Source: Limnomonas spitsbergensis (lineage: Eukaryota; Chlorophyta; Chlorophyceae; Chlamydomonadales). From it: a stretch of DNA of 64,000 nt. A model generated the notes under the pieces. That model ran no database searches and was not told the origin of the DNA. It saw only the letters and a program-made list of their open reading frames with translations. This document shows, piece after piece, positions 22,894 through 33,479 of this stretch (position 1 is its first letter; each line of letters begins with the position of its first letter). Position numbers and translations under genes: made by a program. Where the stretch lies: contig JAYJMM010000041.1 in NCBI GenBank assembly GCA_037349105.1, positions 3,472,001 to 3,536,000 of the forward strand. The letters are read 5' to 3'.

Positions 22894-23879
22894 TTCTGCA
22901 ATTCATAGCTTTATCGGCATCAACATCAGCATCAGTACCACACACAAACCCTAACGCCCCTCCTCACCTGCTTACCTCATTGGCAGACCTCTTGCCTTCC
23001 GCTACTATCAGTACCACACACAAGCCCTAGCGCCCCTTTGAAAAGAAAGTTTGCTCCCAATGGGAGCTATTGTTTTGCTTCGCGTGGAATCACGGGGGGG
23101 GTTCCCTCCTCCCCTGCCTACCTCATTGGCAGACCCCGCGCCTTCCGCTACCATCAGACGCCCCAGCGCGGCGTACAGCTCACACGAGCGTTGAGTGGAC
23201 ATGTGACATACGCCTGCCGCTCCTCCCGCTTGCCTCCCCGCCCTCAAGCGCCCGGCCCACTGCCTCAGGACGCCCAGCAAGGCCTGGCAGCTGGGCTCCC
23301 TTACCACTCAAAGGTCCTTGGCCAGCTGGAAGGGTGTTGAGCCCTAAGTGTTGGAGCCGGATGGGGCTGATGGGGTGGCAGGGATGCTCAGGTAGGCCAC
23401 ATGGCTGCCAAACAGCTCCCGCATGGACGGGATGTCAAGATGGAGACTCGTAGGACGCCCCACCCAGCCTGCAAAGGGCAGGGGGCAGGGGGCCGGGGAG
23501 GATGAACGAAGCAGAGGGGCAGGGGCAGGGGCAGGTGCAGTTTCTTCTACATGTTTCCCCCCGAGTGTTCCACTGCTTTATTATTGTGTCCTTCCGACAG
23601 CATCAGTGCCCCACCAGCACAGCGGGCCACATGTCCAGAGACAGCACTAGATTGCACAAAGGGATGGACGGGACAGGTCAGTTGCAGAGGAACACAAATC
23701 TTCAACAGGCTGTGTGGAGGTGTTGCGGTGTGGCAGTGTGGCAGTGTGGAGGCTGATGAGCTGAAATGATGTGAACGAAATCTGTGAATCACGATCATGG
23801 GACGGGAACAGAGTCAAGTAGCTGGTGCTGACCAAACAAGCCATGGGCCTGTGGTAGCAGCTTGTGTTCACTTCATAGC

Positions 23880-23944
23880 TACTTAGCTACTATTCGGCCA
23901 CTCTTCGGCCACTATTTCGCTACTATTTAGCTACTATTTGGCTA
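23880..23944. repeat. short 11-bp tandem repeat
   Basis: Units of the type TAGCTACTATT and CGGCCACTCTT, about six copies, directly left of a SINE-like element. Possibly part of its head, which in other copies also has repeated CAGCTAC words. Confidence 0.7.
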
Positions 23945-24075
23945 CATGCGGCCGAGGAAGCCCAGTGCAGCATGCTCTGAAGCTTGGGCTGCCGGCCTCA
24001 GGCCGATCAAGGTTGGGTCCCCATCGGCTCAGTGGCCCAGCAGCCAGCCAGAGGGTGGTCTGGAGCGCACTGAAG
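23945..24075 (+). mobile_element. SINE-like repeat family A, copy
   Basis: Contains GCAGCATGCTCTGAAGCTTG, then GGCTGCCGGCCTCAGGCCG, ATCAAGGTTGGGTCCCC and ATCGGCTCAGTGGCCC: a good match to the family core, including the B-box-like AGGTTGGGTCCCC. Confidence 0.6.
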
Positions 24076-24109
24076 TGAAAACTGGCATCAGCCCTTTTAG
24101 CCTGCACTC

Positions 24110-24420
24110 ATGAAGCGTCCATTCCCCCCCCCAAGCATTTTGTCCCCCTCATGCACTCGCGAAGCGGCCCTCACCCCTGCATCCTTCCCCCCTTGCACTT
24201 TGTCGCCTCCTTCACTTGTGAATCAGTCATCCCCCCCGCAGCATGTCTCCCCCCCTGCACTCGCCCTCCCCTGTCAGCGTCCATGCCCCCCTGCACTCGT
24301 CAACTCCTGCACTCGGGAAGCTTTCATCCCGCCTACATTTTGCCCCATCCGCACTCGTCCTCTCCTTCACTCCTGAAGTACCTATCGCCCCCTGCTTTCA
24401 CCCCCTCCCCCCCCCCCCTT
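24110..24420. repeat. about 70-bp pyrimidine-rich minisatellite
   Basis: Units share a GCACTCGTGAAGC-like phrase followed by a C-run and GCATTTTGTCCCC-like sequence. About five diverged copies. The proline-rich plus-strand frames here are repeat-derived. Confidence 0.7.
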
Positions 24421-24639
24421 GCACCCTTCCCTCTCACCTGTATTGTTGGGCAGCCACGCGCTGTCCTGAAGCAACATCCTCAGAGTACTAGGCAGCTGCA
24501 GCCCCGCCTGTCTACCACCCCCTGCCCCGCCTCCCGCCACAGTCGCCTCAGCGTACAAGGCACTCCCGCCGTGCAGGATCGGGGGGGGTGCCAACGTCGA
24601 CGTAGTTTTGCGCCTCTTGCCGCCGCCGCCACCTCCCTT

Positions 24640-24800
24640 TCAGTTTCTTCTTTTCCCCTTTCTGAACAGTTAGGCGCCCGCACGGCCGAGCTGTTTTGAG
24701 CTTGGCTCAGAGGTGTAACGTCATGGGCTCAAAAGGCTCGGCTACGTTGGTGCCCGACTGTCTGTTCGGGAGGAAAATAAACGAATGACCGAAGGAGAAA
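24640..24800 (+). mobile_element. SINE-like family B fold-back copy
   Basis: The left arm (CTGAACAGTTAGGCGCCCGC ... GCCGAGCTGTTTTGAGC) and right arm (GCTCAAAAGGCTCGGC ... GGTGCCCGACTGTCTG) are imperfect reverse complements of about 38 bp around a GTGTAACGTCATG centre. Pairing continues weakly outward into a C/T-rich left flank and G/A-rich right flank. This is the clearest copy and shows that the family is a fold-back element or two copies placed head to head. Confidence 0.6.
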
Positions 24801-25339
24801 GGAAAGATCCATACGGGAAACGGAGAAATAAAAAACGCCCCAAATACGCCCCAGAGTAAAGGAGGTTTGAAGATTCCCCAGCCTGTTGGCCCGTCCAGAT
24901 CCTAGCTAAGTAAAAGTAAGGAGAGGATAGAAAGCAAGGGGTGAACGAAAGACCCACCCCAGAAAAAGGAAATCCGAATCCCCAGCCACTAAAGACCGTA
25001 GACCTCAACAATGAGAAAAGCAACGAACCAGGGACCCTGCAACAATGTACCGGTCAATAGGTCGGGGACACCAGAGAAGAAGGAAACAAACCACATGGTC
25101 ATTTGTGTTTGAACGGACAGTTCCCTGAGTCACTGGCATTCAAATTGGTGTTTGAAGTCAAAAACCCAGCAGTGCCAGGCCGTAGCTATAATTTACATGG
25201 ATAGGACCCGGGTGACGGACGCCAGTAGCATCTTACCATCACTGCGTAGAGTGTGCAGGGTTCAGTTTTATTCTTTCAATCAGTGCCAATAATTATGCAC
25301 CATTCTGCTCCAACTCTTTTGACATTCTGTCCCCATATT

Positions 25340-25455
25340 TATCATCTTCTTTCCGGCCCTCTTCTTCCTACATTATATTCTACTCTGCTGACCAAGCATA
25401 TGGGCGCCCAGGCGGCCTAGCCTTTTGAGCAGGGTCCCAAAGGTGCAACGTCATT
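25340..25455 (+). mobile_element. SINE-like repeat family B, copy
   Basis: Pyrimidine-rich lead, then GGGCGCCCAGGCGGCCTAGC and CTTTTGAGCAGGGTCCCAAA, then GGTGCAACGTCATTC. It ends about 10 bp from the stop codon of the LRR gene, so it forms part of that gene's 3' region. Confidence 0.6.
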
Positions 25456-25464
25456 CATGCCTCA

Positions 25465-26796
25465 TCACCACTCATCATCCTCATCACCGTAACGCAAGTT
25501 CTTGACATGCTGGACGGGCGAGTGATCAAATAAGGCATAACAACCTCTCATGTCCAGGTGTAACAGCTGCCTGCAGCCCAGCAAGGCCTGCACACTGGAC
25601 ACCTCTGTCTGCCTGATATCCAGCAGCTGCAAAGCCAGGCAAGCGGACAGGGCATCCAGGTTGGACACACTTGTATGGCTAATGTCTAGGAACATCAGGC
25701 GGCGGGTTAGCTGCAGCGGTTGCAGCTCCTCCACCGCAGACGCCCCGCATTCCAGCCGTTCCAGTTGCGGGCAATTTCCAAAAGGGCGGAGGTCCGCGAA
25801 CAAGCTGCAACCTGCCAGGCACACGTGCTTCAGCTCCGGGAACCCCGCATCAGGCGCAGATATTGATTTCAGCGCTGTGCTCCTGCGGGTGCTCAGGCTT
25901 AGCAGGCTAGTGCAGCCGGACAGGTGGACGCAAGTAAAGCCGGAGCACCGATCCAAGCGCAACACCTGCAGCTGGGTGCAGCCTGCCAGTTGCAGCGTCC
26001 CCGCTAATGGTGTGCAACCCGACATGTCGAGGTGCTGCAGCCGGGCGCAGCGCGACAACATGGACAGGTCTGAGGCAACGTCACCTTCCTTTATCGTCAG
26101 GTGAGTCAGGCGCTCGCAGACAGCCAGGGGGGGCAGATCCAGGCGTGATGAGTTGGGCAGGATCAGCTCGAGGTGTTTCAGCCTCGAGCAGGCCGCAAGA
26201 GCGACTAGGTCCATGGGAGAAGGCAGGGATCTATCATGGAGGGATGTGCGAAGGTCTGTGTTCGAGTAGGGCATCCTGACTTGCTGCAGCAGTGGCAGCT
26301 TGCCCAGAGCGTTTAGATCCACCAGTTGCAGGCATGCCTGCGCATGAGGGGGAGATAAGTGATTGGAGGTTCGGGGCCAGGGCTCCTGTCATTCAAGTTT
26401 GCCAATTCAGTAACTGTTGGGCCTCCCTTAGGCCATGCCAGAATGATGGCATGGACTTGGAGCCAATCATGCCATTGCGGTTTGACGGAGGAGAACCTAT
26501 CGCATGGCTCCCAGATACAATGAAACTCCCAACTGGAGCGTGCGGCTTACATGCTCAACATGTTTCACGTTCGGCCACCTCGTCACTGCCGCTTCCAGGG
26601 CCTCCGTGCTTCTGAAGTTGAACGGCGGGTCATGCAATACGGAGACGAGTACGTCAACGTTCCGCTTTAGGTCCTTGCAGGCGAGGCGAAGACATCGCTT
26701 CTCCTTCATTTCTAGGCGGTGCCACACCACGTCTAGCAAGTCCACGCAGTTTTGGAACACGGCGCTGACACTGGAGGATGACGCGTTGTCAGACAT
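25465..26796 (-). CDS. F-box-like / leucine-rich-repeat protein
   Basis: Two-exon minus-strand gene. Exon 1 is 26796-26551, from an ATG at 26796 (MSDNASSSS...). Exon 2 is 26337-25465, ending TGA. The 213-bp intron has donor GAGCAT|GTAAGC and acceptor CATGCGCAG|GC and joins in phase 0, giving 372 residues. Residues about 12-40 (LLDVVWHRLEMKEKRCLRLA, then CKDL) resemble an F-box helical start. From about residue 85 come roughly ten irregular leucine-rich repeats of 20-24 residues with LxxLxLxxC cores, for example LQHLDMSGC, LQVLRLDRC, LKHVCLAGC and LLHLDMRGC, of the cysteine-containing type common in F-box proteins. The tail is acidic (DEDDEW). By family analogy it would be a substrate-recognition subunit of an SCF ubiquitin ligase, or simply a protein-binding LRR protein; the F-box is weak. 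A TGTAA motif lies on the coding strand about 270 nt after the stop. Confidence 0.8.
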
Positions 26797-26829
26797 GACG
26801 TCGTCGGGGGCTCGCAAGCCTGCTCGGTG

Positions 26830-27880
26830 TCTGGACCTTCACTTCGCTGCAGGCTTGAAGTTTAGAATTTCGATGAAGAGAAGTAGCATTGCCGCCTCTA
26901 CGCGTGGACTAGCACGAGTGACAATGTGACGACGTGTGCTGTACAATGAGGCAGGCCGATCTGGGGGAAATCTCGAATTCAATTATTTAGCAGGACAGGG
27001 ACAGGCCATTACTACTTAGGTGGTGGCCAGGGTGCGATTTAGCCAGAGATCTAAGACCGAGGAATTCATGGTCAAGTCCCCATCTCACTGACGCATATCG
27101 TGATGCTTTAAAACGTGGAGGGTGGAACTAAGTCATGGCACCAAGGTAGAGAAATTGGCCTGTCTTGCAGCCCTCCCACAGCTGTTACCGGTATGCAATC
27201 AAACAACCTTCCACTGTAGTCATCTGGGGAGTTGCGAAAGGAAGTGACAGTTACGGTACAACACGGACGAGAAGGCAAAGCAAATGTACACTACGGTTCG
27301 ACTCCCGGCAACTGTTGCACATCTGCCCATGCTGCCACGCACTGCCGTGTTTTGAGGCTTCGAGCCTGCTAGGAAAGCAAGGCAGAAACAGAGGGAAAGC
27401 AGAACGAGACCATCAGATTCCTTTGAGAGGCAATCTAGCAGGTCAGGCAGAGAGAAAGAGGGAGATACTGGCATTAGTGGCTTGTAAGCAGAGGGATTGT
27501 GGGAGGACTGATCATCTAGTAGGTATCAGTGGATGCGGGGCTACTAGGCAGCCCGCATGGCTCCACCCCGCTGCGGCTCTCTTGCAGCCTTGGGTATTCC
27601 AAATCAATGGCTTCTCCTTTGCAACTTGTTCTCTTGTGCTGGCGCAGCAATACAGCTAGCATAGTGCTGTAGTGACATCAGGGCCGAGAAGAAACACGGT
27701 GAGGTGGCAAATCCGATGTGTTGGACGTCTGAAGGTTTTTCTCTAGTGGCATGAGATGCATGGATGGGAAAATAGCGTTAGCCGCCGTATCCCTGCCTTC
27801 ACCGGGTTAAGTTACAGTACTGTCAGTCCACTAAGCGCTAATAATTATACCCCACCCTACTCTGCTCTAATAGTTATAGC
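26830..27880. other. no recognisable gene
   Basis: Upstream region of the LRR gene. The longest frame (27165-27659, plus) has no motif or splice logic I can support. A GGTTCGACTCCC word near 27294 looks like a tRNA T-loop but lacks a matching stem. Confidence 0.3.
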
Positions 27881-28000
27881 CTTTCCTCTGTTTCTTCTTC
27901 CCACCCCCATCTTCCGGTTTGCTTTCCTTCTCTCCCAACCCGACTTCGCACACGTAGCCCAGCCTTTTGAGCAGGGCCCAGAAGCTAAACATGCTTGACC
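27880..28000 (+). mobile_element. SINE-like repeat family B, copy
   Basis: Pyrimidine-rich lead (CTTTCCTCTGTTTCTTCTTC) followed by CGTAGCCCAGCCTTTTGAGC and AGGGCCCAGAAGC. The GGCGCCC block is degraded. Confidence 0.5.
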
Positions 28001-28789
28001 ATGCAGGCTACTCAGCCATCACCACGATCATTGAAGCGGGGTTGGCGCCTTAGTTGTCCTCCCAAAAATATAGGCGAGGGAAGTAGGGAACACCATGCTA
28101 CGGTAGTACCAGAGCTGCTGAACGTGACTAATCAATCATGGCAAATCATCTGCGGATTGAAGGGGGAAATGCAATAGCTGCAACCTAAAGATTTGAATCA
28201 CCGTCCCTTGAAAGAAATGCGTTATTCCTGATCATGCTAAAAACGACCCTAAGAACCAATGTCCGACAAAAAAACTGACGTGGACGACCAATTATTAGTT
28301 TTTAATGTATGCCTGGGCCCTAAACATTGAGAATCAGAGGGAAGAGAAAGGCATCTACATAACTGCAAATTGTGTAATCAGGCAGCCTTCAAATATGAAA
28401 TCAATTCAAACCAATAACAACAGGTATGGTTCCTAAAACACATAATAATAATTATAATACCGGTAGATTAAACCCAACGCTTTTGGGAGCGCAACACCTT
28501 TGGCTGAAAACCCTCCTAAACCCGGTACAAATATGAAAGGGTCACCTGACAGGCCCTCCCGAGCGCCTTGTTGTGAAGGCTGGGCATGCGCCCTTCTAAA
28601 ACCCGGTACACAAAAAACATGCGCTTTCCATGCTGCGAGCTGTAAAACGACTGATCCCTGACCCCAATGCTGGTATGTGTATTTTCACTGCTTCTCCTAG
28701 ATTCTCCTACTTTATCGACACTCTATTCATTCGTGCGATCCTGTAATACCTATGCAGCCCAACCTAGATGCAGGTTACTGAGAACCCAG
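28001..28789. other. no recognisable gene
   Basis: AT-richer sequence. AAACCCGGTACA recurs near 28515 and 28599, a small internal duplication. Nothing else recognised. Confidence 0.3.
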
Positions 28790-28980
28790 AGTTTATTTCT
28801 TCGAGGCTCAACTACATTACAGCTATATTTCAGCTACCCCTTTGCCGCTAGCCGGAGGCCCCCTGTGCGGCCAGCCATGCTGCTTGGGCCAGAGTCTATA
28901 GGCCACTCAAGATCTCTTCTCAATCAGGCCGTGGCTGCCCGCTGAAGGTTGATTAGAAGCCAGAAAATGAAACATGGCGC
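28790..28980 (+). mobile_element. SINE-like repeat family A, copy
   Basis: The head carries repeated CAGCTA words (TTACAGCTATATTTCAGCTA). The body has GCTAGCCGGAGGCCCCCTGT, then CCAGCCATGCTGCTTGGGCC and CCGTGGCTGCCCGC. It ends near GCCAGAAAATGAAAC. Parallel in layout to the copy at 30110. Confidence 0.6.
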
Positions 28981-29244
28981 GCATCATCGTTCACACAATC
29001 ATGGTGGCTTGGGGAGGTTTCATCAAGGCGCCGGATTTTCTTAGGGCCAAGGAAGAGTGTCTGCAGGAGGATTTGGGGGTGGAGACGGGAGCGAACGTCG
29101 AGGGCGTGGGGGACGGGCGGGAGAAGCTGGCGGGACCGGAGGGTCAGGCGGAGGAGAGGGAAGCATCCGTCTTGGGCGGGGAGGGCGGGATGGACTGAGA
29201 GGTTCAGCCGATGGCTGCTCTGGATATAACGGGGTGCTTGGTGG

Positions 29245-31241
29245 TTATACTGGTGTAGGTGATAGGCCCGGCAGAGGCGGGTTCAGGGAACGGGGAGGAG
29301 AAGGAGCAGGATTTTTAGGGACGTGTGGTGATGGCGAGGGTGTTAGAGGGGAAGATTGGGGTGGGGGGCAGGGTGTTGGAGAAGAAGGTGGGGGTGGGGG
29401 GGAGGGTGGTGGAGGGAAAGGTGGCGGGGGGGAGGGTGGTGGGGGGGACGGTGGAGGTGGAGGTGGAGGGGAGGGTGGGGGTTGAGGTGGGGGGGAAGAT
29501 GGTGGTGGGGGTGGAGGCGAGGGTGGGGGTTGTGAGGGTGGGGGTGGGAGTGGAGATGGAGGGGAAGGTGGCGGGGGTGGGAGTGGTGGAGGTGGGGGTG
29601 GGGGTGGACGTGCTGGTGGTGGAGGTGAGGGTGGGTAGCGTGAGGGTCGTGGAGGTGAGGGTGGGGTGGGGGTGGAGGGGAAGGTGGTGGAGGGTGGGGG
29701 TTGAGGTGGAGGGGAATGTGGCGGTGGGGGTGGAGGGGAAGGTGGTGGAGGGGAGGGAAGGGGTTTTGAGGGTGGGGGTGGGGGTTGAGGGGGAGGGGAA
29801 GGTGGCGGTGGTGAGGGTGGTGGAGGTGAGGTTGGTGGTTGGGAGGAGGGTGGTGGTCTTGCTGTTGGTGCCGTGCCGCAGCTTCCCGTGGTATCTGGGA
29901 GGCAGAGATTCACCTGCGCCTCCACACCCGGCTGCCCCGTGTACACGTGTGTGATCTCAAAGCCGGTGTGACTGTCCCGCCAGCTGTACCCATTGTACGC
30001 CAGGGTGGCGAGCAGTACACTTCCCCTGGAAGCCTCGCCGCTAACGCGCACGAGGGTGGCACTTTCGTAGTTCTGCGAACAGAATGAGCACAGGGGTGAT
30101 CATTGCTTACTTTTTCGTGACTCAGCTACATATCAGCTACAACCCGGCTTCCTGCTAGAGGCCCCAGGTGTGGCTAGCCATGCTGGTTAGGCTACTGGCC
30201 GTAGGCCGGTCCAGGTTTGGACCCGATGGGGCCTCTGAGGGCCTCAGGGCGGCCCACTGACGGTGGCCTCGTAGCCGGAAAAAGAAACACCGGGGGCGGC
30301 AATCATACAATAGGAATAGAGATCATGAACGCCAGATGGTTGCAAGGGTCCAGGGAAAGGGATACTTATGCATGATTAAATAAATGATGAATGAGGACTA
30401 ACGCAGACCGGTACCGGTGCTGGATATTAAATGGCACCGTCGAGGCATCATCTGATCGAAACAAATGATACCTGGATGGGTTGGGCCCATGCCCAGACGC
30501 TGCCCAGGGCCCATCCAGACCCAGGAAATATATGGCCTTTTAAAGGAATACGGCTCCAGCCAAAGTCGTCTTAATTTATCTTTTGCATCTTGATCCTTCA
30601 TAGAATCATGAAGAATCAAAGGGTTCAGGGTTCAGGGTCTAGAGGCTAAAATTCTCCAATTCATACCCAAGATGAAGCCATGCCCTGTGCAAGCCATGTA
30701 TTGCGGGCAGTGCTGTGCAATTGCCGCGTAATTCAGAAATCGTGTTGGTAATTACGGTCCCTTCCTGGTAAAACAGCTGAATTTGCCTTGAAATTACGGT
30801 GACTGAACCTCAGCTACGTAATTCAGCCACCGTTAGGACCGTAATCGGCATAGCACTGATTGCGGGTAGTATTCAAGTGACGGGTATTGATCCAGAACAG
30901 TCGAGAGCCGACAGTCGGCGTGTTCAAGCATGAACAAAGAGGTTTGAACCAGCGTCAACGGATCTAGAGCTCAGGGCTTAGATCTCAGCCCCCATGCAGG
31001 GTGAACATGCTTAGGTTTTTTAGTTCAGAGTTCAGGGTATAGGTTTAGGCCCCGCACCAGCATGAACGGAACATCTTGTGGCTTGACGTTCCTACGATGC
31101 GAGATGACCAATGTCCCGGCCGGCAGCCCCCGAAGCCTCAGGTGGTTCTGACTGCCAGACAGCTGCAGTGGCACCGTCAGCGTTACGCTCCTCCCGGCCT
31201 GGAGTGTCGACACATCAAGACTCGCACACGGCTGAGACCAC
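29245..31241 (-). CDS. secreted proline-rich (pherophorin/extensin-like) protein, 3' part
   Basis: Two minus-strand exons of a larger gene. Exon 31241-31058 starts at CTGTGCAG|G and encodes PCASLDVSTLQAGRSVTLTV ... DVPFML, ending CTG|GTGCGG. Exon 30072-29245 starts at GTTCGCAG|AAC and encodes NYESATLVRVSGEASRG ... YTGQPGVEAQVNLCLPDTTG, then about 190 residues of PPSPPP-type sequence, ending TAA. The join is phase 0. The N-terminal part looks like a beta-rich extracellular domain with paired cysteines; the tail is typical of hydroxyproline-rich cell-wall or matrix glycoproteins of green algae. No membrane anchor is seen. Upstream exons are not identified and may lie beyond the telomere-like and SINE sequence at 31255-31740. 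The intron (30073-31057) carries a SINE-like copy and a hAT-type MITE. The plus strand over the proline tract is also open (glycine/valine-rich), which I treat as a shadow. Confidence 0.65.
30110..30300 (+). mobile_element. SINE-like repeat family A, copy in an intron
   Basis: CAGCTACATATCAGCTACAA head, then GAGGCCCCAGGTGTGGCTAG, CCATGCTGGTTAGGC, GGCCGTAGGCCGGTCCAGG and TTTGGACCC. Ends near GCCGGAAAAAGAAAC. One of the best-preserved copies; the GGTCCAGGTTTGGACCC stretch is B-box-like. Confidence 0.65.
30708..30858. mobile_element. 151-bp hAT-type MITE with 8-bp target duplication
   Basis: The element starts CAGTGCTGTGCAATTGCCGC and ends CGGCATAGCACTG, giving terminal inverted repeats (CAGTGCT...). 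It is flanked on both sides by ATTGCGGG (30700-30707 and 30859-30866), a perfect 8-bp target duplication, as in the hAT superfamily. No coding capacity. Two further copies lie at 43634-43788 and 52843-52994. Confidence 0.85.
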
Positions 31242-31249
31242 CTGCACAG

Positions 31250-31375
31250 GGTTAAGGGTAAAGGGTTTAGGGTAAGACCACCTAGTTAAAGATTAAGGGG
31301 TAAGGGTGTAGGATTAGGGATTAAGGGTTAGACCACCTAATTTAGGGTAACGATTTTTTGGTTAGACCACCTGAC
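31250..31375. repeat. telomere-like TTTAGGG-rich block
   Basis: GGGTTAAGGGTAAAGGGTTTAGGG and related words, with GTTAGACCACCT repeated three times. The GACCACCT word also occurs in the neighbouring exon edge (31230-31243), so it is a local duplication with telomere-like sequence. Confidence 0.6.
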
Positions 31376-31494
31376 ACATGTGGGTTCCCGCATTTCCCCC
31401 CTGTACACAATGAAACCGCAAATGCAAGCAGCTGAACCCGTGCCCTGACAGGAACTCTTCTCTGAACTCTTCAGTAATCACCCCCCCTGTTTTT

Positions 31495-31735
31495 TTCAGT
31501 GTGCTTCATCTACAAGCCGATTTTCCAGCTACAAGTCGGCTGCATCATGGCCTACGCTTGGGGGTTCCATGTGTAGCATGCCCTGTTGCTTGGGCGGCTG
31601 TAAGCCTCACATGGCCTGCCATGCCTCACATGGTCTGCCATGCAGATGTGACGGTAGCGGCCGGCCGTAGGCCTGTCAAGGTTTGGTCCCCATCTTCCTG
31701 CCAGAATTGAATTGATGCAAACTGGATAAACCAGA
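31495..31735 (+). mobile_element. SINE-like repeat family A, long copy
   Basis: Head with CAGCTACAAGTCGGCTGCA; body with CATGCCCTGTTGCTTGGGC, then a short internal expansion (CTCACATGGCCTGCCATGC repeated), GGCCGGCCGTAGGCCTGTCA and AGGTTTGGTCCCCATC. The internal expansion makes it longer than the other copies. Confidence 0.6.
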
Positions 31736-31839
31736 AGCGCATACCACCAGAGCCTGACTGAACACCCAAGCAATATTCAGCCACACTCCTGCCCACGTTC
31801 CAAGAAACCCTTCACCCTGTCCCTTAATCTCGGCCCTCC

Positions 31840-32460
31840 ACCACTACCCAACACCCTAAACCCTAGACCCAGGAAACCCGATCTCCTCCACTCACCCTAA
31901 AACCTAGACCTAGGAAACCTGATCTCCTCTACTCACCCTTATAACCCAGGAAACCCGATCTCCTCCACTCACCCTAAACCCTAGACCCAGGAAACCCGAT
32001 CTCCTCCACTCACCCTAAACCCTAGACCCAGGAAACCCGATCTCCTCCATTCACCCTAAACCTTAGACCTAGGAAACCTGATCTCCTCTACTCACCCTTA
32101 ACCCAGGAAACCCGATCTCCTCCACTCACCCTAAACCCTAGACCCGGGAAACCCGATCTCCTCCACTCACCTTAAACCCTAGACCCAGGAAACCCGATCT
32201 CCTCCACTCACCCTAAACCCTAGACCCAGGAAACCTGATCTCCTCCACTCAACCTGAACCCTAGACCCACGAAAGCTGATCTCCTCCACTGACCCTAAAC
32301 CCTATACCCAGGAACCCAATCTCCTCCATTCACCCTAAACCCCTATACCCAGGAAACCCGATCTCCTCCACTTACCCTTAACCCTAGACCCAGGAAATCC
32401 GATCTCCTCCACTCACCCTAAACCCTAGACCCGGGAAACCAGACCTCCTCCACTCACCCC
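31840..32460. repeat. 41-bp satellite with CCCTAAACCCTAGACCC, about 15 units
   Basis: The unit is CACCCTAAACCCTAGACCCA then GGAAACCCGATCTCCTCCACT (41 bp). Some units lack a few bases. The first part of the unit is telomere-type CCCTAAACCCTA. This is the third unrelated array in the window whose unit contains this motif. Confidence 0.92.
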
Positions 32461-32685
32461 AGCTCTGCGTTCTTTAGCGTTGTAGCACAGGTTCCCTCTG
32501 CCCCAATTGGTGCCCATGGCCGAGGTGGGGTCACGGGTAGGACAGGTCGACGTGGCCGCATGCCCTAGGCCCATGGTGTGCCTGCATCCATGGGTTGCAG
32601 GGGCACATGGTAGTCATGTGGCCGCATGCCCTGGGCCCATGGTGTGTCTGCATCATAACTCGTAACTCATAAGCATATGCAGAGG
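32461..32685. other. short direct duplication, no gene
   Basis: TGGCCGCATGCCCT followed by GGCCCATGGTGTG and CTGCATC occurs twice (32552 and 32620). No coding signal. Confidence 0.5.
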
Positions 32686-32689
32686 GTTG

Positions 32690-33290
32690 CAACCAGGTTC
32701 AGTATCAGTATCATCTGTTGGTAGCACCATACGTGCCTCATTCAGCCAATCAGCTTTGAAGTTTCTCCCATCCATTATTCATGCGTCCAGCTTTATGATA
32801 TATCTCGTCCTTGTGGCCTCACTAAGCCAATCAGCATCACTTTGTTTTTACCTAGGTGTCCAGCTTCATGAGCTGCTTTGTCCTTGTGGCCTCACTCAGC
32901 TTACGATCTTTATAGAATTCCCCCCAGGTGTTGAGACTTCCGATCTGTTGCATCCTTGTGGCTTCACTCAGCTAACCAGCTTCACAGGACTTAATCCAGT
33001 TGTCCACATTTTTGAGCTGTCTCGTCCACGTGGCCTCACTCAGATTACGATCTTAACAGAATTCCCCCAGGTGTCGACTTACCAACTGTCACATCCTTGT
33101 GGCCTCACTCAGCTAATGAGCTTCACAGGACTTAACCCAGGTTTCCAGATTTATGAGCTGACTCGTCGACGTGGCCTCACTCAGTCAACGAGCTCTTACG
33201 TTTGTTCCATCATGTGTCCCAATGCATGTACATGTCCTCTGGGCTCCAAGCAGTCTATCTGCTTGTTTGGTCAAGAGGGGTGACTAGATC
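32690..33290 (+). repeat. about 72-bp tandem repeat with an open frame of 198 codons
   Basis: GTGGCCTCACT-like words start near 32813, 32886, 32958, 33030, 33099 and 33171; spacings are 73, 72, 72, 69 and 72 bp. From the second unit on all spacings are multiples of three, and the plus frame stays open (repeats around CPCGLTQLT and HPCGFTQLTSFTGLNP). This could be a repeat protein, but I see no splice or start support, and the reading frame may be chance. Kept as a repeat, with coding potential noted. Confidence 0.6.
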
Positions 33291-33479
33291 AGTCTGACAG
33301 CTGTTTTCAACAAATGGATGTCGGCCGGTCAACCCGGTCCATCTGCTTGACATTTCCCTGCCTGTTTTATCTGCCCCAAGCACCTTAGCCGTTCTCTGTG
33401 CCTTTCTTCAGGCCCACTGAATTATGCCGTCTTTTGTCGGCGTTTGGAGGGATGCGTAGGTGCAGTGAAACCATTGCCC

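Larger units (their letters stand above)
22940..24590 (-). pseudogene. ankyrin-like gene remnant
   Basis: Three exon-like minus-strand pieces look related to ankyrin repeats. One is 24438 to about 24590 (LHGGSALYAEATVAGG, then LPSTLRMLLQDSAWLPNN, ending at a GTGAGAG donor). A second, at about 23310-23400, has GSTPFQLAKDL, the classic ankyrin GxTPxxxA pattern. The third, 23122 to about 23300, has CQALLGVLRQWAGRL, then GRLMVAEGAGSANE, and ends at GAG|GTAGGC. A TGA directly follows GSTPFQLAKDL and the pieces do not join in frame, so I read it as decayed. The terminal exon edge is also duplicated at 22960-23030 (CTTACCTCATTGGCAGACC). A 24110-24420 minisatellite and a SINE-like copy sit inside it. 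Confidence 0.4.

Noticed and set aside
26504..26929. 141-codon plus-strand frame
   Set aside because: Antisense of LRR-gene exon 1 and its upstream region; the minus-strand model has proper splice sites and domain logic.
27285..27310. tRNA-like GGTTCGACTCCC
   Set aside because: The five bases on either side of the loop do not pair and no acceptor or anticodon arm can be drawn.
29325..29954. 209-codon plus-strand glycine/valine-rich frame
   Set aside because: Antisense to the proline-rich tract of the minus-strand gene; the repeat has no stops in that direction.
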